Source of the DNA: Desulfuromonadales bacterium
GTDB taxonomy: Bacteria; Desulfobacterota; Desulfuromonadia; Desulfuromonadales; Syntrophotaleaceae
Reading direction: 5' to 3'
Assembly: GCA_030154185.1 (NCBI GenBank)
Contig: JASKKK010000019.1
Coordinates: 1 to 43,309 of the forward strand
DNA: 43,309 nt
The notes beneath the pieces were generated by a model. It saw only the letters and a program-made list of their open reading frames with translations. It had not been told where the DNA came from and ran no database searches. A program made the translations under genes and the position numbers. Each line of letters opens with the position of its first letter. The stretch's first letter is position 1. Shown here in pieces: positions 1 through 8,536 of the stretch.

Positions 1-147
1 TTCGCTGAGGCTTGGCGGTTTTAGCTTTGGAGAATGACGCGATGGTCTTCTTTTTTCAAGGGCACTGCCCTGTTACACCACTTGTTTGGACTCTAACTTG
101 TCGACGAAAAGCACCAGGTACTTTACGCAAATCGGGGCACCTCAAAG

Positions 148-1764
148 ATGCTTCGAAAGGATTTGCAGGATATTATCGGTCGAAAATGTTTCCGGACATT
201 TGCAAAAACAGAGACCGCTTGTTCCTACTGTCCCGGAGTAAGCGCCATGAAGGACGGCCTGCCTCATTCTGTAGAGAAAGAAGGAAAGCGTGAGGATGGC
301 AGCTCTTTTATTGTCAATGTTCAAGCCATACCGGTTTTCGACAAGGACGGAAAATCCCGTAAATTCATTGAAGTGGCCGAAGATATCACTCAGAAGCGTG
401 CCATCGAAAAGGAATTGAAACTCAATCAGGACCGGATCAACTACCTTGCCCACCACGATCCGCTGACCGGCCTGCCCAACCGGACACTGCTCTATGACCG
501 TTTAAAGCTGGCCATTGACCGTGCACAGCGTTACAAGGAACAGCTTTCGGTCATTATTTTCGAGCTCGACGGCATCAAAAAAATCAACGATGCTCTCGGG
601 TTCGATGCAAGAAACCAATTGCTTAAAAATGTCAGCACGCGTTTCAAAGCGAATATACGCAAAACCGACAGCTTGTGTTTTCTGGGCAGGGATGTATTCG
701 GAATGGTGCTGGACAAAGCCGACTCCTTTCAACGCTCTTCATTTATCGCCCGAAAAATCTTGTCTCTGTTAAAATTTCGCCCATTTTTTATCTTCGGCCA
801 TGAACTCCATCTCACAGCTTCCATCGGTATCAGTCATTACCCCGAAGATGGCCAGGATGTCGAATCCCTTTTGCGCGCCGCGGAATCCGCCCGCGGTCAG
901 GCCCGTGAAAACGGCGGAGACGGATATCAGTACTATCAGGCTGAAATGGAAAAACGCTCCCGATATTTTCTGAGGCTGCAAGGAGAGCTTCACCGTGCCC
1001 TGGAAAAAGATCAACTGACCGTCTATTATCAGGCGCAGGTAGCCCCAGCAGAAAACAAACTCAGCGGCATTGAAGCCCTGGCAAGGTGGCGACACCCTGA
1101 AAGAGGTCTAGTTTCGCCCGCCGAATTCATCCCATTGGCCGAAGAGACAGGTTTGATTGTCCCACTCGGCCGCCGGGTGATGGAAATAACCTGCAAACAG
1201 GCCAAACAGTGGAAGGATGCAGGACTGTTGCCTTTCAGGGTTGCGGTTAATGTTTCGCCATTGCAAGTCACCAAGGGAAATTTGGAGCAAACGGTAAGGG
1301 AGGTTTTGAAGGAAACAGGCCTCCCCCCACAGCATCTGGAGATCGAAATCACCGAGGCTGCTTTGGCTAAAAATCCTGAAAAAACCCTGCAGGTCCTGAC
1401 AAACCTGAAAAACATGGGGGTGGCCCTGGCTCTCGATGACTTCGGCACCGGTTATTCCTCGCTGGGTTATCTGCAAAAATTCCCTATCGACCGAATCAAG
1501 ATAGCCCGGGAGTTTATCAGCAGCATACTGCATAATGATCGCGATGCCGCTATTGTCGAATCGATCATTGCCCTGGGGAAAAAATTGGGCATGGGCGTGA
1601 TCGCCGAGGGGATCGAAACCAAAGAATCTCTGGACTGTTTGTTGGCGTTCGGTTGCACTAAAATCCAGGGATATTACTTCGCCAAGCCCATGGATGGGAA
1701 AACATTAACGGCTTACCTGAAAGATTGGTGCGGGAGACGTACGGTATACCCTCTGAAGATTTAG
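148..1764 (+). CDS. PAS-GGDEF(degenerate)-EAL protein, probable cyclic-di-GMP phosphodiesterase
   Basis: Probable cytosolic c-di-GMP hydrolase. From the ATG at 148 the 538-residue product has the rest of a PAS domain (about 1-85, with Cys14, Cys25 and Cys28), a GGDEF domain (about 95-265) and an EAL domain (about 275-530). The cyclase signature reads GRDVF at 180-184, so cyclase activity is unlikely. The EAL domain keeps IEALARW (EAL at 309-311), NVSP, EITE, DDFGTGYSSL (430-439) and AEGIET, so phosphodiesterase activity is likely; the usual KID motif reads KIA. The start is doubtful: the same frame upstream encodes LVDEKHQVLYANRGTSK, a typical PAS beginning, directly after a TAA at 112-114. 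The gene may therefore have lost its natural start through a nonsense change, or the base may be a sequencing error. Confidence 0.85.
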   Translation: MLRKDLQDIIGRKCFRTFAKTETACSYCPGVSAMKDGLPHSVEKEGKREDGSSFIVNVQAIPVFDKDGKSRKFIEVAEDITQKRAIEKELKLNQDRINYLAHHDPLTGLPNRTLLYDRLKLAIDRAQRYKEQLSVIIFELDGIKKINDALGFDARNQLLKNVSTRFKANIRKTDSLCFLGRDVFGMVLDKADSFQRSSFIARKILSLLKFRPFFIFGHELHLTASIGISHYPEDGQDVESLLRAAESARGQARENGGDGYQYYQAEMEKRSRYFLRLQGELHRALEKDQLTVYYQAQVAPAENKLSGIEALARWRHPERGLVSPAEFIPLAEETGLIVPLGRRVMEITCKQAKQWKDAGLLPFRVAVNVSPLQVTKGNLEQTVREVLKETGLPPQHLEIEITEAALAKNPEKTLQVLTNLKNMGVALALDDFGTGYSSLGYLQKFPIDRIKIAREFISSILHNDRDAAIVESIIALGKKLGMGVIAEGIETKESLDCLLAFGCTKIQGYYFAKPMDGKTLTAYLKDWCGRRTVYPLKI

Positions 1765-1766
1765 TC

Positions 1767-2090
1767 GCCAACGGGAAAAGTTTGGTTCTGAAAGCCCCCT
1801 CAGGGAACACCCGCCACAAAACCTTCACGGCAATTCTTTTTTCACCCGAGTCCTCCCCTCAACACCTTCCAAAAAAACATGCGGACAGAGACAGAATACC
1901 TCGGATGTCATGCCCGGAAAAGCTGTTTTCAGAGGGCCCCTTAAGTAGATTCGATAAATTATGGGGCTCGAAAATATCCAAACCGCGAATTATAATTGCT
2001 GGTCTGTCGAGAGTTAATCAAATGCCAGTACCTTGGATCTAACGAAGCCCCCTGGATGATTCGCATAGATCAAACGAAAGGAAGATGATT
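1767..2090. other. Intergenic region with a possible promoter
   Basis: No convincing gene is visible on either strand. A TATAAT at 1991-1996 has a 4/6 match to a -35 box (TCGAAA, 1968-1973) with 17-base spacing. This could be the promoter of the DNPH1-like gene about 95 bases downstream. No strong terminator is seen after the EAL gene. Confidence 0.4.
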
Positions 2091-2510
2091 ATGAAAGCAT
2101 TTTTTTCCGGTTCCATTCGTGGAGGGAACAAGTATCGATCGTCCTACCTTAAGATTCTGGCGTTTCTGAAACATTATGGCGATATCATTTCAGAACATTC
2201 GAGTCAACAAAAGGACTGTGACGATCAGGGTTTGAGCGGCGATGGGGCCATTTATGCCAGGGATATTCGCTGGATCGGAGACGCCGACCTGCTGATCGCG
2301 GAAGTATCGCAACCCTCCATCGGGGTCGGTTATGAAATAGCGTATGCGGAAGCACGCGACATCCCGGTGCTGGCGCTCTATCATCTCGGAGCCGAAACCC
2401 CCATGTCCGCCATGATTTCCGGCAACCCGAGAATTACTTCCATCCGTTACCGTTCCCTTTCCGAACTGTGGCCCCTCCTTAAGGAAAAGCTTGCTGAAAG
2501 CGGTTTCTGA
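2091..2510 (+). CDS. DNPH1/RCL-like nucleoside 2-deoxyribosyltransferase family protein
   Basis: Likely a cytosolic enzyme that cleaves the N-glycosidic bond of deoxynucleoside monophosphates, or a related deoxyribosyltransferase. The 139-residue product shows the family hallmarks: FFSGSIRGG near the N-terminus (nucleotide-binding loop) and DADLLIAEVSQPSIGVGYE about one third to halfway along, which carries the conserved Glu. The length matches single-domain DNPH1. An ATG at 2085 is also in frame, but the AGGA at 2079-2082 lies only two bases before it and eight bases before the ATG at 2091, so I chose 2091. It stands alone, followed by a convergent gene. The substrate is inferred from the family. 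Confidence 0.8.
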   Translation: MKAFFSGSIRGGNKYRSSYLKILAFLKHYGDIISEHSSQQKDCDDQGLSGDGAIYARDIRWIGDADLLIAEVSQPSIGVGYEIAYAEARDIPVLALYHLGAETPMSAMISGNPRITSIRYRSLSELWPLLKEKLAESGF

Positions 2511-2567
2511 CCGCTACGAACCATTCAAAATCTGACCTTATACCTGGTGATTTCCATTGTCCCCCTT

Positions 2568-2930
2568 TCAGGCAAATGCCACGACCAGGGAAAGGATGAG
2601 CATCGTCATCGCCGGTAAGGCTTTTCTCAAGGGATCTCTTATCTTCATATGCATCACAACCGCCCCCAACATCAGCAGAGCCATACCGGTGGCTGCAGGC
2701 CTGGTTAAAGCGGGGATCCATACGCCTGCAATCAAAAGCCCTGCCAGGCAAAGTTTCAGCCCCCCGACCACGATCATGAACCAGATTGGCAAGCCGTAGG
2801 CTTTGAACTCATCTCTCAAGGTCTTGGCTTCCCCGCCACGCCACCTGGTATCTTTACCAAAACGCAGAACCCATACGTTGACAATTCCCAAAGCGATGAT
2901 GATCTGAAAGACGACTTTTACCAGGTCCAT
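2568..2930 (-). CDS. DoxX-family inner-membrane protein
   Basis: Small integral membrane protein of 120 residues. Four hydrophobic segments are visible (about 5-22, 47-66, 72-92 and 103-119) with short polar loops; the first loop is the longest and is charged (residues 25-46). Size and pattern fit DoxX/DoxD-like proteins, a broad family with redox-associated and unknown roles. A good ribosome binding site (AAGGAG) lies six bases before the ATG. The SOUL gene is on the same strand about 100 bases upstream, so the two could be co-transcribed, but no shared function is evident. The specific activity is unknown. Confidence 0.7.
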   Translation of the reverse strand: MDLVKVVFQIIIALGIVNVWVLRFGKDTRWRGGEAKTLRDEFKAYGLPIWFMIVVGGLKLCLAGLLIAGVWIPALTRPAATGMALLMLGAVVMHMKIRDPLRKALPAMTMLILSLVVAFA

Positions 2931-3030
2931 GTTGACTCCTTCTTGGAAAATGCCTGCTGGAAATCATTTGACCTATGATTTTATTACGGAGATTTTGAAG
3001 GTTTCTCCAATAAAATAGCAAGAACGCCAT

Positions 3031-3666
3031 TCACCGGAGTTCGACCATCACCTCGTTTCGCCGCAAAAAAGGCGGGGTCCATGGCGGATTATAATAGGCA
3101 ACCAGAAAATCACCTGCCGGTTGGAGACCGTCGCGAACCAGATGGGAAAGAAGCCTTTTACGCATTCTATCGACTGCCGTAGCGGTGGCGTAGCCGGAGA
3201 ATCGAACCACCGCCATCCGTCGAACCGGAATACTGCGAATGCGGATGTCCCGGTTCTGGGGCTGCGGCGCCCCCTCCAGCGTGTAATCTGCCGGCAGAAC
3301 GAAAGCGACCCGCGTGCCACCTTGCTCGTCCCGGCGCAGCACCGGTTTGGTCATGACAATTTGCTCCGAAACCGGCGCCTTTTCCAACACGGGGGCGGTC
3401 ATGGCGATCTTCCGTTTGCCTTTATTTTCTCCGCTGATGTAGGCGAACAACATCCGAAATCCAGTCTCAAGGGCATCCTTCGTTCCGGAAGGAATGTGCA
3501 CTTCGGCGATCAGAAAGGGTTCGTAGAGCCGGATTTCGTACCCATCGGCCATGCTTTCCACCCTATAGGCGGGTTCTTTTACTCCCCGCTCCGTCCAGAC
3601 ACTTACCCCAACCCAAACCAGCAACAGCCCAAGGATAACGGAAACTATATAGACGAGCATTCTCAC
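3031..3666 (-). CDS. SOUL-family haem-binding protein, membrane anchored
   Basis: A SOUL/HBP-type protein of 211 residues with one N-terminal membrane anchor (VYIVSVILGLLLVWVGVSV), so the body is probably periplasmic. The SOUL domain follows: YEIRLYEPFLIAEV, a central KIAMTAPVLEK segment (the conserved MTxPV motif) and VVRFSGYAT near the C-terminal third. The family binds haem or related tetrapyrroles in some members; function in bacteria is poorly known. The start is GTG at 3666, because AAGGAGG sits five bases upstream; an in-frame ATG at 3711 has no such site. Haem binding here is inferred only from the family. Confidence 0.82.
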   Translation of the reverse strand: MRMLVYIVSVILGLLLVWVGVSVWTERGVKEPAYRVESMADGYEIRLYEPFLIAEVHIPSGTKDALETGFRMLFAYISGENKGKRKIAMTAPVLEKAPVSEQIVMTKPVLRRDEQGGTRVAFVLPADYTLEGAPQPQNRDIRIRSIPVRRMAVVRFSGYATATAVDRMRKRLLSHLVRDGLQPAGDFLVAYYNPPWTPPFLRRNEVMVELR

Positions 3667-4014
3667 GGTTACCTCCTTGCTTTTCGTTTCAGTATAGCTC
3701 TTTTCCCCCATGCTTCACCCGAAATCCCCTGACCATTTAAGTAGCCCGGGAACGAACCAGGAGGCAAATGAAAGCAAGCTCTTTGTTCAACTGATTTTTT
3801 ACGCACATGAGGTAAACTTAAGCTCAGGAAACGGCAATTTCCGCCGCCTTACGACCAAATCAAAGATGGCGGGCATTCGCTTGTTTTGGGCCATGCCGGG
3901 CTGGGTCGACGACATCGTTTTGTTTCGATTAAACGGAGCCTGCAAACGGCTCCTTCCGAACGGAATGTATTCTTTACACAGCCTTCTTCAGAATACGGGG
4001 GAAAAAATGTGCTT
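3667..4014. other. Intergenic region upstream of the ZIP transporter gene
   Basis: No convincing gene on either strand; the open frames have no recognisable motifs. It separates the divergent SOUL and ZIP genes and must hold both promoters, but I do not see a clear -35/-10 pair or a Zur-type palindrome. A purine-rich GGGGGAAAAAA at 3997-4007 serves as the ZIP ribosome binding site. Confidence 0.4.
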
Positions 4015-4920
4015 ATGAGTAATGTGTGGATTGCCATTGGCCTGACGCTCTTTGCGGGCATGGCTACCGGTATCGGCAGCGTCATCGCTTTTTTTGCAAA
4101 AAAGAGCAACTATCGTTTTCTATCGGTGGCGACAGGTTTTTCTGCCGGTGTCATGCTCTATGTTTCGTTTGTGGAAATCTATGCCAAGGGAACCGATGCC
4201 CTCACCCGGAGTTTCGGTGACTACTGGGGGCACTGGGCGAACGCGGCATCTTTTTTCGGGGGCATTCTTCTGATCGGACTGGTGGACAATCTGATCCCCT
4301 CCGCCGAGAATCCGCATGAGATCCATTCGGAAAAAGAGATCGCCCCCCTGCACAACCCCGAAGCACCGTTTCCGAACTTTGAAACACTGTCCCGGGAATC
4401 CGCCGGAGAACTTCCCTGGGGCAGCCATGATCATAGTCCTCGGGACGGAAAGCTGTTACGTATGGGGATGTTCACTGCCCTGGCCATTGCCATCCACAAT
4501 TTCCCGGAAGGTCTCGCGACGTTTCTCGCCGCTCTGGAAGAGCCGTCTCTGGGATTGGCTATTGCCATTGCGGTCGCTCTGCACAACATTCCGGAAGGAA
4601 TCAGCGTCTCGGTACCCATTTTTTATGCCACCGGCGATCACAAAAAAGCCTTCGTCTATTCCTTGCTCAGCGGTCTGGCAGAGCCGGTTGGTGCGGGCAT
4701 CGCCTATCTGGCGCTACGGTTCTTTGTGGGGGGCACGACCGGAGTGATTCCTCCCCAAGTGATGGGACTGTTGTTTGGTGGCGTGGCGGGCATCATGGTT
4801 TACATCAGTCTCGACGAACTGCTGCCAACCAGCAGAGCCTACGGCAAGGGGCACGACAGCCTGCTCGGGTTACTGGCTGGCATGCTTGTGATGGCCTTGA
4901 GCCTGTTGATAATGAAGTAG
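4015..4920 (+). CDS. zupT: ZIP-family divalent metal (zinc) transporter, ZupT-like
   Basis: Inner-membrane importer for zinc and possibly iron or other divalent cations. The 301-residue product has about eight hydrophobic segments and the two metal-site motifs HNFPEG (about 161-166) and HNIPEG (about 190-195) in adjacent membrane helices. A long variable loop of about 50 residues before them is rich in His, Asp and Glu ([20 protein letters not shown]), as in many ZIP proteins. The ATG at 4015 gives a normal ZupT N-terminus; a GTG at 4009 is better spaced from the GGGGGA at 3997-4002 and would add two residues. It lies about 200 bases upstream of a zinc/cadmium efflux ATPase, with a likely terminator between them, so this is a metal-homeostasis pair rather than one operon. 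Confidence 0.88.
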   Translation: MSNVWIAIGLTLFAGMATGIGSVIAFFAKKSNYRFLSVATGFSAGVMLYVSFVEIYAKGTDALTRSFGDYWGHWANAASFFGGILLIGLVDNLIPSAENPHEIHSEKEIAPLHNPEAPFPNFETLSRESAGELPWGSHDHSPRDGKLLRMGMFTALAIAIHNFPEGLATFLAALEEPSLGLAIAIAVALHNIPEGISVSVPIFYATGDHKKAFVYSLLSGLAEPVGAGIAYLALRFFVGGTTGVIPPQVMGLLFGGVAGIMVYISLDELLPTSRAYGKGHDSLLGLLAGMLVMALSLLIMK

Positions 4921-4933
4921 GACCAGACGCAAT

Positions 4934-4992
4934 AAGACAAGGAGCATTCTGCTAAGACAACCTGTTCAGGCGCTGATGTCCTTGTCTTTTTT
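4934..4992 (+). terminator. Probable rho-independent terminator after zupT
   Basis: AAGACAAGGA (4934-4943) pairs perfectly with TCCTTGTCTT (4979-4988), followed by a short T run. The loop is long (35 bases) and holds a small CCTG/CAGG hairpin, so termination may be imperfect. Confidence 0.5.
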
Positions 4993-5118
4993 CGACAGAT
5001 AAAAGAATCGAACTGCACGGAAAAACAGGGGTTCTCCTGGTACCGAGCTTTTGCACTGTTAAAGTTTATAGTAATGGCTTAAAAAAAGTCTGACAGGAAT
5101 TTATCCGGGAGGATTAAA

Positions 5119-7293
5119 ATGCCACGAAGAAATGAATACAGAGTGGAGGGTCTCGACTGTTCGGAAGAAGTGGCGATTCTTAGGCGGGAAGTCGGCGGCA
5201 AACCGGGAGTGATCGACCTGGAATTTGATGTTCTGAATGCACGGATGTCCGTTGAATTTGACCCTGACGCACTCTCCGCCGGCGACATCATCGCGGCGGT
5301 GAATGCAACGGGGATGAAAGCAACACCTTGGGAACTCCGCCTTGAAAAAGAGCATCGCCCCTTCTGGGCACGACACGGCCGACTCATCATGGCGGCCGTG
5401 AGCGGCATATTGCTGCTGGCAGCTTTTTTCACCCACTGGGCAGTGCACGGCAACCTGGTGGAGATTCTGGCAGGGGGACATGACGGCACCCGCACCTTTC
5501 CGTTACCCGTGATTGCGCTTTACCTGGGCTCGATAGCAAGCGGCACCTGGTACGTCATCCCGAAGGCTTTGCTGGCAGCCCGCCGGCTGCGGCCCGACAT
5601 GAACTTCCTCATGATCGTGGCTGTTATCGGTGCCATCATCATCGGTGAATTGTTTGAGGCGGCAACGGTTTCCTTTCTGTTCGCCCTGTCCTTATTGCTC
5701 GAACATTGGAGCGTCGAACGGGCCCGCAACGCCATCGGCGCACTGTTGGATCTTTCGCCTCCTACAGCCCGCTTTCTCTGTTCGGGTCATGACGCGTTTC
5801 ACGAAAAGCCTGTTGAGCAGGTACCCCTGGGCGCCATCGTGCAGGTCCGTCCAGGCGAAAAGATTCCTTTGGATGGTGAGGTCGTCAAAGGGCTATCCAT
5901 GGTGAACCAGGCCCCGATCACGGGAGAATCGATGCCGGTTTCCAAACAGCCCGGCGACGAGGTTTATGCCGGGACCATCAACCAGGACGGCACGCTGGAG
6001 TTCCGTACCACCAGGGCGGCCAACGACACTACGCTGGCGCGGATCATTCACATGGTTGAAAATGCTCAGTCGCGACGCGCAAACAGTCAGCAATGGGTGG
6101 ACCGATTCTCCGCCTATTACACCCCGGCCATGATGATTCTGGCCGTTTCCATCGCCATTGCCCTGCCTCTGCTGACTTCCGCCTCATGGCCGGAAGGGTT
6201 TTACCGCGCCCTTGTCATCCTGGTCATTGCCTGCCCGTGCGCCCTGGTCATCTCCACTCCGGTAAGTATCGTATCGGCCCTAACGGCGTCGGCACGCCAC
6301 GGTGTGCTGGTAAAAGGCGGCCTGTATCTCGAAGCGGCAGGCCGGCTTAAGGTCCTCGCCCTGGACAAGACAGGAACCCTCACGCAAGGCAGAGCGCAGG
6401 TACAGCAAATAGTGCCCCTTGCAGGTCATACCGAACAGGAACTTCTGAAGCGCGCTGCGGCTCTGGAGGCTACCAGCGAGCATCCTCTTGCGCGCGCAAT
6501 CCTGCAAAAGGCTCGCGAATCGGGAATCGCTGTCGCGCCGGCCGAACATTTCCGTTCCATTTTCGGCAAGGGCGGAGAGGGGTATATCGAGGGCAGGCTG
6601 TTCTGGATAGGCAGTCATCGCATGATGCATGAGAAAGGCCAGGAGACCCCGGCAATCCATGCCATGGCGGAAAATCTCGAAGACGCGGGCCACACCGTCG
6701 TCGCCATCGGCAACGATCATCATATCTGCGGACTGATCAGCATTGCCGACGGCCTGCGCGAAAATGTTTCCCAGATCATCGAAGAGGTCAGAAAGGCCGG
6801 TGTGCAAAAGGTGATTATGCTTACCGGTGATAATGAAGGTACTGCCAGAGCCATCGCAACGGAGGCCGGCATCGACGAGTATCGATGTGAACTGCTGCCC
6901 GAGGACAAGGTCGAGGCCATCGGCCACCTTGTTCGCGAATATGAGGAGGTGGCTATGGTCGGTGACGGTGTCAACGACGCACCGGCGATGGCCTCGGCAA
7001 CTTTCGGCATCGCCATGGGGGCGATAGGTACCGATGCAGCCCTGGAAACCGCCGATGTGGCGTTGATGTCCGACGATCTGTCGAAACTACCCTGGCTCAT
7101 CCGTCATTCGCATCGCACTTTGAGGAATATCCAGCAAAACATCATCTTTGCCCTTGGGCTGAAGCTGGTATTCATCGTCTTGACCCTGTTTGGTCTGGCG
7201 ACGCTGTGGATGGCCATCGCCGCCGATACCGGCGCCACCCTCCTGGTGATTTTCAATAGCTTGCGGCTGCTGAACAGAGCGGGATCGTCATGA
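5119..7293 (+). CDS. cadA: P1B-type heavy-metal ATPase (Zn2+/Cd2+/Pb2+ exporter)
   Basis: Inner-membrane pump that exports soft divalent metals at the cost of ATP. In the 724-residue product: an N-terminal HMA domain (about 5-70), membrane helices, the actuator motif TGES (about 268), the membrane CPC motif (about 372-374), the phosphorylation site DKTGTLT (about 415), the P1B marker SEHPLA (about 453) and GDGVNDAPA (about 614). CPC with this arrangement points to zinc/cadmium rather than cobalt. The HMA site reads GLDCSEEV with a single Cys14 in place of the usual CxxC. GGGAGG lies seven bases before the ATG. The ZIP importer lies just upstream, so uptake and export of the same metal are encoded together. 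Confidence 0.93.
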   Translation: MPRRNEYRVEGLDCSEEVAILRREVGGKPGVIDLEFDVLNARMSVEFDPDALSAGDIIAAVNATGMKATPWELRLEKEHRPFWARHGRLIMAAVSGILLLAAFFTHWAVHGNLVEILAGGHDGTRTFPLPVIALYLGSIASGTWYVIPKALLAARRLRPDMNFLMIVAVIGAIIIGELFEAATVSFLFALSLLLEHWSVERARNAIGALLDLSPPTARFLCSGHDAFHEKPVEQVPLGAIVQVRPGEKIPLDGEVVKGLSMVNQAPITGESMPVSKQPGDEVYAGTINQDGTLEFRTTRAANDTTLARIIHMVENAQSRRANSQQWVDRFSAYYTPAMMILAVSIAIALPLLTSASWPEGFYRALVILVIACPCALVISTPVSIVSALTASARHGVLVKGGLYLEAAGRLKVLALDKTGTLTQGRAQVQQIVPLAGHTEQELLKRAAALEATSEHPLARAILQKARESGIAVAPAEHFRSIFGKGGEGYIEGRLFWIGSHRMMHEKGQETPAIHAMAENLEDAGHTVVAIGNDHHICGLISIADGLRENVSQIIEEVRKAGVQKVIMLTGDNEGTARAIATEAGIDEYRCELLPEDKVEAIGHLVREYEEVAMVGDGVNDAPAMASATFGIAMGAIGTDAALETADVALMSDDLSKLPWLIRHSHRTLRNIQQNIIFALGLKLVFIVLTLFGLATLWMAIAADTGATLLVIFNSLRLLNRAGSS

Positions 7294-7435
7294 GCCTGCT
7301 TGTCATCAAGATCAGGGATTTGGGCTGACTTTGCCCTTGCATAGCCATTAGACTTTCGTTATTAATATTCCATCCATGGATTTTTCCCACCATGGGGCGA
7401 CTTGATTCTGCAATTCAATGAGAAAGGGGCATACA

Positions 7436-7699
7436 GTGAGGGTTAAATTGATTTTGTTATTTGCCGGCTTTTTGATTTTATGCGGATGCGCCCCGTGGAA
7501 ATCGGTTGACAGAATTGATCTGGGCATGACGAAAGCGCAGGTTCTTCAGCAGGTCGGCAAACCCGAAAGCGTCAACGGGGCGGGCAACGAAGAATATTTC
7601 TGGTACATTCCCGCCAACAAGTTTTGGACACGATATTATGTGCGTTTTATCGATGGCAAAGTCGAATCTTACGGCATTGTCGAAACCAAAGGTGAATAA
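7436..7699 (+). CDS. Small outer-membrane-type lipoprotein, SmpA/BamE-like fold
   Basis: An 87-residue secreted lipoprotein. A hydrophobic signal peptide ends at the lipobox LCGC with acylated Cys18. The mature part holds DLGMTKAQVLQQVGKPESV followed by short beta-type stretches ending VRFIDGKVES, which is the pattern of SmpA/OmlA/BamE-like domains. True BamE is usually somewhat larger, so this may be a generic member without a known partner. I chose GTG at 7436 because AAGGGG (7424-7429) lies six bases upstream; the in-frame ATG at 7418 lacks a ribosome binding site and would put polar residues before the signal peptide. No operon partner is evident. Confidence 0.72.
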   Translation: MRVKLILLFAGFLILCGCAPWKSVDRIDLGMTKAQVLQQVGKPESVNGAGNEEYFWYIPANKFWTRYYVRFIDGKVESYGIVETKGE

Positions 7700-7842
7700 A
7701 GCATCACCAAACTGCGCTTCTGAACACACTCCTGCCAGCAGCCCGCATTATCCGGCCCATGAAGCTCCCCGCGTGGGAGCTTACAGGACGTTCTTCCTTC
7801 GGCAAGCCGTGACCGACAGCTTCCATCCGACCAACTGACGGG

Positions 7843-7968
7843 CTAATCCCGTTCAGGGGATTCCTGTGATTTCGCCTCCCTTTTACGCCGGCTCTTTTCT
7901 TCCTTTTTGGCTTTTCGGGCAATTTCCTTCTGTCGTTTCTCGTATCCGTAATTCGGTTTCCTTGCCAT
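7843..7968 (-). CDS. Conserved small basic protein (41 residues), function unknown
   Basis: The frame from the ATG at 7968 to the TAG at 7843 encodes 41 residues beginning MARKPNYGYEKRQKE and continuing with a strongly charged Lys/Arg/Glu-rich helix. This N-terminal pattern is familiar from short conserved hypothetical proteins of proteobacteria. AAGGTGG lies four bases before the ATG, an excellent ribosome binding site. It sits downstream of the cold-shock gene on the same strand, but the csp terminator separates them. The composition suggests nucleic-acid or ribosome binding, but that is only inference. Confidence 0.75.
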   Translation of the reverse strand: MARKPNYGYEKRQKEIARKAKKEEKSRRKREAKSQESPERD

Positions 7969-8027
7969 TGAACCACCTTTTTATAAAATTTTTCTCTTCT
8001 GCTCCGACAACGAAACAAACATTGTAA

Positions 8028-8063
8028 AAAAAAAGGGCCCCGCAACAATGGCGGGACCCTTTT
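8028..8063 (-). terminator. Rho-independent terminator of the cold-shock gene
   Basis: On the minus strand GGGTCCCGC, a seven-base loop and GCGGGGCCC (8035-8059) form a strong stem with one wobble pair, followed by at least nine T residues (8026-8034). It starts about 25 bases after the csp stop codon. Confidence 0.88.
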
Positions 8064-8085
8064 GCAGATTAAAGCAATTTTTTAC

Positions 8086-8286
8086 TTAAACTCTGCGCAC
8101 ATTAACCGACTGGGGACCTTTCTGGCCCTGGGTAACCTCAAAAACCACGCGGTCACCTTCAGCGAGGGATTTGAAACCTTCGCCCTGAATTTCGGAAAAA
8201 TGCACAAACACATCAGGTCCGTTATCCTGCTCAATAAAACCAAAACCTTTTGCGTCGTTAAACCATTTTACTGTACCTTCAGCCAT
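8086..8286 (-). CDS. cspA: CspA-family cold-shock protein
   Basis: Single-stranded RNA/DNA binding chaperone of 66 residues, the normal length for the family. RNP1 (KGFGFIE) and RNP2 (VFVHFSEI) are intact, with the aromatic residues Trp8, Phe9, Phe15, Phe17, Phe27 and Phe30 expected on the binding face. It is expected in the cytosol, where such proteins melt RNA structure or act constitutively in anaerobes. GGAGA lies a few bases before the ATG. The region upstream holds a terminator-like hairpin (8343-8382), so the transcript may have a structured leader if the promoter lies beyond it. Confidence 0.95.
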   Translation of the reverse strand: MAEGTVKWFNDAKGFGFIEQDNGPDVFVHFSEIQGEGFKSLAEGDRVVFEVTQGQKGPQSVNVRRV

Positions 8287-8342
8287 TTTTTCTCCATGAT
8301 CCCGGATGGGAACTTTTTGTTGTGTAAATTTCGATCACCCGG

Positions 8343-8382
8343 AAAATAAAAAAACACACATCCCAAGAGGGTCTGTGTGTTT
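8343..8382 (-). terminator. Terminator-like hairpin upstream of cspA
   Basis: AAACACACA (8352-8360) pairs with TGTGTGTTT (8374-8382) around an inner CCC/GGG stem. On the minus strand it is followed by TTTTTTATTTT. It lies about 57 bases before the csp start, so it is either a terminator for upstream transcription or part of a csp leader that attenuates transcription. Confidence 0.6.
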
Positions 8383-8536
8383 GATCCATGTTGACACCTT
8401 GTCAATCTGGTGAGCGAAGAAACGCTTACACAAACTTGCTTAAGTGCGAGAACAGTACCACGTCAGGAATTTGAAAGCAACAACTAAACGGCGATACAAT
8501 AAAATATTTTTTGGGGGAGGACAATTTGGAGCAGAA

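Noticed and set aside
1725-2042. Plus-strand open frame after the EAL gene
   Set aside because: It overlaps the end of the EAL gene, has no ribosome binding site and shows no conserved motif.
7704-8048. Minus-strand open frame of 114 codons over the csp terminator and the 41-residue gene
   Set aside because: It is in another frame of the well-supported small gene, crosses a strong terminator and has no recognisable motif.
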